Of a DNA stretch of 64,000 nucleotides, positions 58,434-64,000 are shown in pieces (the stretch's first letter is position 1; the number at the start of each line of letters is the position of its first letter). The position numbers and the translations under genes were made by a program. The stretch comes from Sapria himalayana. Lineage: Eukaryota; Streptophyta; Magnoliopsida; Malpighiales; Rafflesiaceae. Location of the stretch: NCBI GenBank assembly GCA_029783825.1, contig JAREIK010017820.1, positions 1,809,001 through 1,873,000 on the forward strand, given 5' to 3'. The notes beneath the pieces were generated by a model. It had not been told where the DNA came from, made no database searches, and was given only the letters and a program-made list of their open reading frames with translations.

Positions 58434-58602
58434 CATCGAAACATTATATTCATCAGTTTTTGGCAATGATGAGATTAGAGATACACATGCTGCCCATGAA
58501 AGCATTAAGGGGCCAACTTGCCCAATTGTAATTGCATTAAAACTAGACATCAAGGTATCCATCTGTTGAATATCTAAAAGAGAGAAGATCGCAACATCCT
58601 CC
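58434..58602 (-). CDS. NUP188: NUP188 exon
   Basis: 169 bases. It completes the split arginine and continues EDVAIFSLLDIQQMDTLMSS, ending LPKTDEYNVSM in phase 0. The acceptor is TTCTCAG|GGAGGA. The donor is TCGATG|GTTGAT, a weak GT site chosen because it joins VSM to EINH of the next exon, as the family alignment requires; reading on would add a few codons and then stop. Confidence 0.87.
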
Positions 58603-58824
58603 CTGAGAAGAAAAAAAATACCCAAGAGATTATAACTTCATATGACAATAGAAATAGAAAGAATGAGTTATGCTTGCATTGCTAGTCCAATTACTATGAA
58701 TCCTAAATTATTGATATAATTTAGAACAGATAATCACAAATAATTGAGATAAGATTTGATTGATTTGACATGATTTGAAAGAATGATTGTTTAAATGAAA
58801 ATGAAAACAAAAGAAAATAAAAAC

Positions 58825-58982
58825 CTGAAGGGAATTTCATCATGAAGTAGCTGAAGAAATTTTTCCAAATTCAAGGTTTGCATAAGAACGAGTAGCAGCC
58901 GAATTTTTACATGGTCAGAATACTTCATTGCAGTGGAAGAAACTGCCAATTTTCCTAAGCTAACAGATCCACATAACATTCC
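58825..58982 (-). CDS. NUP188: NUP188 exon
   Basis: 158 bases. Enters in phase 0 with GMLCGSVSLGKLAVSS and ends HDEIPFR, the last arginine codon being split AG|G with the next exon. The acceptor is CAACAG|GGAATG and the donor TTCAG|GTTTTT. The LLLVLMQTLNLEKFLQLLHDE helix pair is typical of the alpha-solenoid in this family. Confidence 0.9.
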
Positions 58983-59065
58983 CTGTTGATTGAAATTTCC
59001 TAGTAAGAATCAAAGTTTAAAAAAAAACACTATATCACTTCTATAAAGAAATACACACGTGATTG

Positions 59066-59130
59066 CCCATGCACATGCACAGGCACATGCACACGCACAT
59101 GCACACATGCACGTGCACATGCAGAAGCAT
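59066..59130. repeat. (GCACAT)n-type simple repeat next to a splice donor
   Basis: Alternating GCACATGCACA units within the 156-base NUP188 intron, starting just downstream of the donor of the first visible exon. It is purine/pyrimidine alternating and could adopt Z-DNA; this is inference. Confidence 0.85.
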
Positions 59131-59138
59131 GTACGCAC

Positions 59139-59279
59139 CTTGTATAAGTAGCACAGTGTCTTCCATACTTCAATATTACAATGGCAGAGTGAATGGTAAT
59201 AAATAAGGAAGAGGATTTCCAAAACTAAATTATCTTCTAATAATCTTTCCTCAGCCCACAGGACAAATATATCAACACC
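59139..59279 (-). CDS. NUP188: NUP188 exon (first visible)
   Basis: 141 bases, 47 codons, entering and leaving in phase 0. It begins GVDIFVLWAEE and ends KTLCYLYK. The acceptor on the minus strand is TTTGCAG|GGTGTT and the donor ACAAG|GTGCGT. The WAEE and LEDNLVLEILFLIYY strings are hallmarks of this part of plant NUP188. The preceding intron runs off the right edge (at least 4.7 kb) and holds a gypsy retrotransposon. A GCACAT-rich simple repeat lies just inside the following intron. Confidence 0.9.
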
Positions 59280-60060
59280 CTGCAAAGAACTTCAATTAAG
59301 CACTAAAAATACACAAAATTGAAAACTGACACAAAAATGGAATAATCAGACACCAACAGTTTGCTTTTTGGGCACCCTTTTTTCAAACATAAAAGGCATT
59401 TTCTTTTTTAAATTATGTATCCAATACTAATAAAATTCTTATGTCCTGCAAAGTGTTGTAGGGGTGATTACTTACAATCACTGTTTTCACATTCTATATA
59501 CATTTTTTTTTCATTCTGAGTGTCTAGGGATCTCCAAAAAAAAAAAACCATGGCCCATAAACCACTTCAGGCCCAGCTTGGCCCAGTTTGCTGAAGCCCC
59601 GTCCGAACTCAACTGGCCCAAGCCTGCCCAGCCCATCAGCCAGTTGACTGTCAATGGCAATCTATATCCAATATTTTTACTGTATGTAATTACTATACAA
59701 AATTATAACACAAAGGAAGGTTATTCTAATCAAAAGTGTCAACTGGGCTGGGCAGCCAGGGCACAGCACAAGGCACGACACTGTCCAAAACCATGGCTGG
59801 ACCAAAATCATGTCGGGCTGGAAAATGGCCACTCGAGCCTCGTGCCATGTTGTGCTATGTCTGGGCATGAATTGTGGCACAACCACAAATTGAAAAATAA
59901 AAAAGCAATTGCTTTAAAATGTCTGCTTTCTGTCATTGTCACTAACAGGACAAGATAGTGCATGCCATTATAATGTCGGCTTGGCCTTAAAAAAATTATT
60001 TTTTTTAGCCATCAAATTTCATCTCAAGGCTCCATGGCAGAAATCCGTCAGCTATCATAG
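59280..60060. other. Intron sequence with a short hAT-B fragment
   Basis: No exon found. AAAAGTGTCAACTGGGCTGG at about 59735 is a left end of hAT-B type, with GC-rich sequence to about 59890 and no right end. A run of GGCCCA-type motifs lies at 59550-59640. The ORF at 59464-59958 is not supported as a gene. Confidence 0.55.
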
Positions 60061-60465
60061 TGTCACTTGTTACACCATCACTTGTGAAGAATTTGGAAGC
60101 TACTAGAAATATAAACAAATCTTTCTTTCAAAATAAAACGTAGAATATTCAAGAGAATTTAAGTGTCTAAAATATTCCAAGACTCTAAAGAATTGTAAAG
60201 TGTATAGAAACTTCCAAGGTTCTAGACACTTCTATTGACATGTATAAAAGAAAATATGACCTCATTTGTAAACTACTAAGTTCTAATTTTTTTTCTCTAA
60301 ATTATAATTTTTATTTTCTAATATTCCCCTGAGTTCTTTTTTATTCTAACTATTGGTAGAAGTCAAATATAACTTATATGGCAGCAAGAAGCTAACTAAC
60401 ATCTAAGGGGCGACTGACGAGTTGTCTTAGTGTCGCATAGAAGCTTAACAAAAATATAAAATCCA
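60061..60465 (+). repeat. Gypsy 5' LTR
   Basis: A 405-bp segment beginning TGTCACTTGTTACACC and ending ATCCA, just before the primer-binding site. It contains a TATA-box-like TATAAAAG at 60243-60250. The partner LTR is not in the window, so the ends are inferred from TG...CA and the primer site. Confidence 0.75.
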
Positions 60466-60472
60466 TGATAGT

Positions 60473-60484
60473 TGGTATCAGAGC
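60473..60484 (+). promoter_or_regulatory. Retrotransposon primer-binding site (initiator tRNA-Met)
   Basis: TGGTATCAGAGC, the sequence complementary to the 3' end of plant initiator tRNA-Met, lies seven bases after the LTR. It primes reverse transcription in this element class. Confidence 0.88.
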
Positions 60485-63400
60485 AAGAGTGTGCATATGG
60501 AGTAACTTTAAAAAAAATAATAGTAAGCTATTATGTCTCAGAATTTTAATGAAATTCGAGAAAGAAACATTGCCCCTCCTACAAGGGTATGAGAAAAAAA
60601 AATAAGTCGTATGATCCTCTTACAAGCTTTGATAGTTGGGTAATCATGCTAGAGATTGTCATAGTATACACCAAATAGGGAATTGACCTTATTGAGCAAT
60701 GCATGAAAAATGTCATGGAGGATCTCAAAATGAAAATCCAAAATCTTCAATAGAAAATGCAAAGCTCGACAATCCTGATTATCTTTGATGAAGAGTTAAT
60801 GAGAATCTTGAAAATACAACTAGCTTAGAGTCAAGGGTGAAAGTGTTAACTAAGCATGATGAGAGACTAAAGTAAGAGGTGACAATTTATAATAAAACAT
60901 TGACAGCTCAGTTGATAGCCACCCATGAGGTACTAAGGGTAGAGATACCAATTTCACACACATTCAAGGGATAATGGGATGCCAAGGAGTTACCACTTAT
61001 AGCACATGAAAATGTGCTTTGAGACAATTATACTAATTGATGAGGCAACAAATATATGTATTGGTACTCTTTATCTCACTGATAACGCAACGCTATGATG
61101 ATGTAAAAAATCTGTGGAGATAAAAAGGGAGACATGCATAATAAATATTTGGATCGACTTAAAGAAAGAGATCAAGAAATAATTATACCCAAAAGATGTG
61201 ACACATATAGCACGTAAAAAAATTAAACATCTCAAACATACGGGATCAATGAATTCTTTTTTCTAATACTTGTAACTCCTGATATGAGGGATGAGAAATC
61301 ATTCTTCAACTTTATGGACAATATGCAGAGTTGAACTGAGAAAGAGCTGAGATGAATGAGTATCCAAAACATCTAGTGGGTCAACATCTAACGTTGAAGA
61401 TTGAATTGTGTAGTAATCATAATAGTTTTCTTATGTCAAATAAATCTTATGACCTTATCTTTTCTATGCTCAATGACTATTTTAAAAAAAAGATATATAT
61501 AATTCTCATAATCATCAAAGATATTAGATAAATTCAAAGACATAATAACATTGGAACTTCCCAAAAAACTTCCACCAACAAAAGAGGAGAATCACAAGAT
61601 TGAGTTAGAGCAAAAAACTAAAACTCTCTGTCATGATATCCTATAGGATGACACTCTCATAATTAGATGATTTAAGAAAACAACTAAATGAGTTATTGAA
61701 TATTAATTCATTCAATCATTCAAGACCTCATATGATGCACTAGTCTTATTCTAGAAAAAACATGATGGATCACTATGGACGTGTATTAATTATCATGTAA
61801 TCAATAAAGTGATGATAAAGAATAAATATCATATTATTTCTTATTGCTAATCTATTTGACAAACTTGATAGAACAAGATATTTTACTAAGTTGAATATGT
61901 GATTCGGATACTATCAAGTAAGGATAACTAAAGATGATGAATTAAAATAATGTGCATAATAAGATATAGCTCCTATGTGCTCTTAGTGATGTTATTGGTG
62001 ATACTAATGAACCTATTATATTTTGCATGTTGAATAAAATATTCTATTTTCTTCTAAATAAGTTTATGATGATATATCTAGATAATATTATCATATATAG
62101 TAACACATTGAAAGAGGATGTGAAGAAAAACTTCCTAAGACATCACATTAAAAAAACTCATGATTGATAAAAGAAAGAATAATGTTATCTAGGAATGAAA
62201 TCCACCAATTAAGATATCACAATTAAAGTCTTTTTTGAGCTTAGTTAACAATTATAGTCCATTCATCAAAGAATATTCAACAAAAGCATCTTCTTTAATA
62301 AATCTTCTCAATAAGAGTAATACATGAACATGGGATAAAAAATATCAGCAAATCTTTGATAACTTGAAGAATGTTGTAATACAAGAGTCAATATTAGTAC
62401 TACCTGACCACACCAAGATATTTGAGTAACACATTGATAACTCGAATTTTGCTATTGGATGGGTTTTTATGCATGAAAGACATCTTATAGCTTTTAAAAG
62501 TCGCAAGCTCAATGACACAAAAAAACAATACACAATTCAAAAAAAAGTTGAAAATAATCATCTATTACTTGTAGACATGAAGACACTATCTACTTAAGTT
62601 GCATTCCATAGTAAAAGAAACAACATTGCTACTGATTACCTTTAGACCTATAAGAAACTTAAACCTAATTAAGCAAGGTAGCAAAACTTTATAGTTGTGT
62701 TTGACCACACGTTTGAGTATAAGTCAAGTATCACTAATCATGTGGTCATGTCTTAAGTCATAATGCAGAGCTAACATCCATTACTAATCAGCCTCAAAGA
62801 AAGATGATAAATCTCATAAAGGAATGGTTACAACATAATCTGATGGCAAAGAATCTTATTTCACTAGCTCATGAGATAAAAACATGGTGATTTTAGATAG
62901 ATGTTAACTTAGTGTATACAAAGGAAAAACAACATTACATACCTAAGTAGAGAAGCATTATAATGAATCTCATTATGGAGTGTCAATATACCATATGAGT
63001 TGTAACCGGGGACAACAGCGCACAAGAACCTTATTAGAGATTGTCTACTATTAGCCACAAATATGAGGTAATGTTGAGACTTTATTGAATACTTATCTTA
63101 TATGCCAACATGAAAAAGGGAAGCAATATTATCCCAGAAAATTATTAAAGCCACTACCCATAATGGAAAAGCATATCAAAATCCAAGATATATGAATTGA
63201 TCATAGTAGTTATAGATCATGGTAAAATATTAGAACAACATCATCTCAATGTATACTACTTTCATAACAATCTCTTAGAATTGCACATCATAAAAAATAG
63301 TCAGGCTATTTCTTAGAAATATAGTAAAATATTATAAGCTAGCAAAATTCATCATAATTGATCATGACCCACACTTCATTAAAAATTTTAGATTGAGCTC

Positions 63401-64000
63401 TTCAAGCTCATGAGTATAATGATCCACTTCCCACTAGCTTTCACCCTTAGACCGATGGGCAGTCAGAATATGTGAATACATTATTAGAGCTATATTTGAG
63501 ATATTAAGATATTTTATGAGTGCTAATCAAACCAACTGGGCAAAACTATTAAATATAGCTCAGTTCTCTTACAACCTACAAATGAGTGAAATGATCGAGA
63601 AAAATCCATTCAAAATAGTCATAGGACAACAATCAATAATTCCTCATATTTTAGCTGGAGAGTATACAAGAAAAAGTCCAATAGCCTAAAAATTTCTAAT
63701 GTATGACAAGAGCAGGCTGACATAGTATACTCATACTTGAAGACGACTATTAAAAAGATAAAAAAATAGACTAAGAATAGAAAAAAGACATGTTGAGTTC
63801 CAGGTTAGAAATTTAGTATTTATCAAGCTCATACCATAACAAATTAAGTCCTTTCAAAAGATGCTTAAATGACTGATAAGAAAATATAAATGTTCATTTC
63901 CCATACTGGGACAGATTGATAATGTATCATAGAAAGTTGAGCTACCATCGAAGCTAAATATTAATTTTTTCTTTCATATTAACAATATCAATCTCTATCA

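Larger units (their letters stand above)
9805..59279 (-). other. NUP188: NUP188 nucleoporin gene body (partial; 14 exons, both ends outside window)
   Basis: Fourteen minus-strand exons splice into one open frame of 1,704 bases (568 codons) with no stop. The deduced protein follows plant NUP188 in order, from a WAEE..LEDNLVLEILFL segment to a LDFTLQLVE..SLQYVL..WKYKVKH segment. NUP188 is a large alpha-solenoid scaffold protein of the nuclear pore inner ring, working with NUP205, NUP93, NUP155 and NUP35. Plant NUP188 is just under 2,000 residues, so this is under a third of it. Visible introns total 47,771 bases: 156, 222, 96, 977, 82, 516, 12441, 15408, 70, 106, 14544, 710 and 2443. All acceptors are AG; donors are GT except one GC. 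No start codon, stop codon, promoter or poly(A) region is seen. Family assignment rests on remembered similarity, not a search; the exon structure is read directly. Confidence 0.9.
60061..64000 (+). mobile_element. Decayed Ty3/gypsy retrotransposon, 5' part (3' LTR outside window)
   Basis: 5' LTR (60061-60465), primer site, gag remnant (about 60535-61560, with FFNFMDNMQS near 61305), reverse transcriptase (about 61830-62130: DRTRYFTKLN, GYYQVRITKDDE, then YLDN where the family has YLDD), RNase H (about 62420-62590: SNFAIGWVFM, IAFKSRKLND), integrase (zinc-finger region with LICQHEKGKQYYP near 63100; FHP.TDGQSEYVNTLLE near 63430). Stops throughout; not active. It lies in the NUP188 intron upstream of the first visible exon, in antisense orientation to the gene. 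Confidence 0.85.

Noticed and set aside
58401..59285. Several separate minus-strand frames as independent small genes
   Set aside because: Their good segments are NUP188 exons bounded by splice sites with matching phases; the frame ends are intron sequence.
60061..64000. Integrated plant pararetrovirus
   Set aside because: An LTR, tRNA-Met primer site and the order reverse transcriptase, RNase H, integrase identify a Ty3/gypsy retrotransposon; no movement-protein-like segment was seen.

Overview
The window is flowering-plant nuclear DNA. It is very AT-rich, contains spliced exons with canonical plant splice sites, and is otherwise filled with plant-type transposable elements (hAT, Ty1/copia, Ty3/gypsy, MITEs, SINE-like repeats). 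I cannot name the species; the giant repeat-filled introns fit an angiosperm with a large genome.

One host gene accounts for all the real protein-coding sequence. Fourteen consecutive exons on the minus strand, from 59279 down to 9805, join in a single open frame of 1,704 bases (568 codons). Every acceptor/donor pair is phase-compatible. The deduced protein matches, in order, a middle portion of plant NUP188, a scaffold nucleoporin of the inner ring of the nuclear pore. Neither a start nor a stop codon is seen, so both ends of the gene lie outside the window and essentially all 64 kb is exon or intron of this gene. Most introns are 70-1,000 bases and one is 2.4 kb. Three are 12.4, 15.4 and 14.5 kb (43927-56367, 28320-43727, 13295-27838), and the introns leaving the window on both sides are also long (at least 9.8 and 4.7 kb).

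Mobile elements, left to right. (1) A truncated DUF659-type hAT remnant (1-260), then a nearly complete 4,057-bp hAT copy, hAT-A1 (515-4571), with perfect 8-bp target duplications. A sister copy, hAT-A2 (29375-33415), also has perfect 8-bp duplications. Both transposases are broken, mostly at different positions. (2) A second hAT family, hAT-B, with terminal repeats TAGAGGTGTCAA and very GC-rich subterminal DNA. It has one 3.4-kb copy with a decayed transposase (21940-25387), two more decayed coding copies (about 46640-49408 and 55265-56250), and at least six short non-coding derivatives. (3) Decayed Ty1/copia elements: two related copies (about 18850-27740 and 34540-38780), another at 39690-42400, an internally collapsed one at 44990-46370, and minus-strand fragments between 46430 and 54020. 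(4) The 5' part of a decayed Ty3/gypsy element with its LTR and primer-binding site (60061 to the right edge). (5) A 0.78-kb MITE family with two copies in opposite orientation. (6) SINE-like repeats, including one with a perfect 10-bp target duplication (17254-17428), and three copies of a repeat carrying a 5S-rRNA-like segment.

The nesting is deep: a hAT-B element sits in a MITE that sits in a copia element that sits in a NUP188 intron. I found no tRNA gene, CRISPR array, bacterial-type operon or intact mobile-element gene, and no evidence of a viral insertion. The most unusual signals are the extreme intron expansion of a conserved nucleoporin gene, the linkage of GC-rich MITEs to a coding hAT partner, the dispersed 5S-like repeat, and a tandem array built on a primer-binding-site-like motif.
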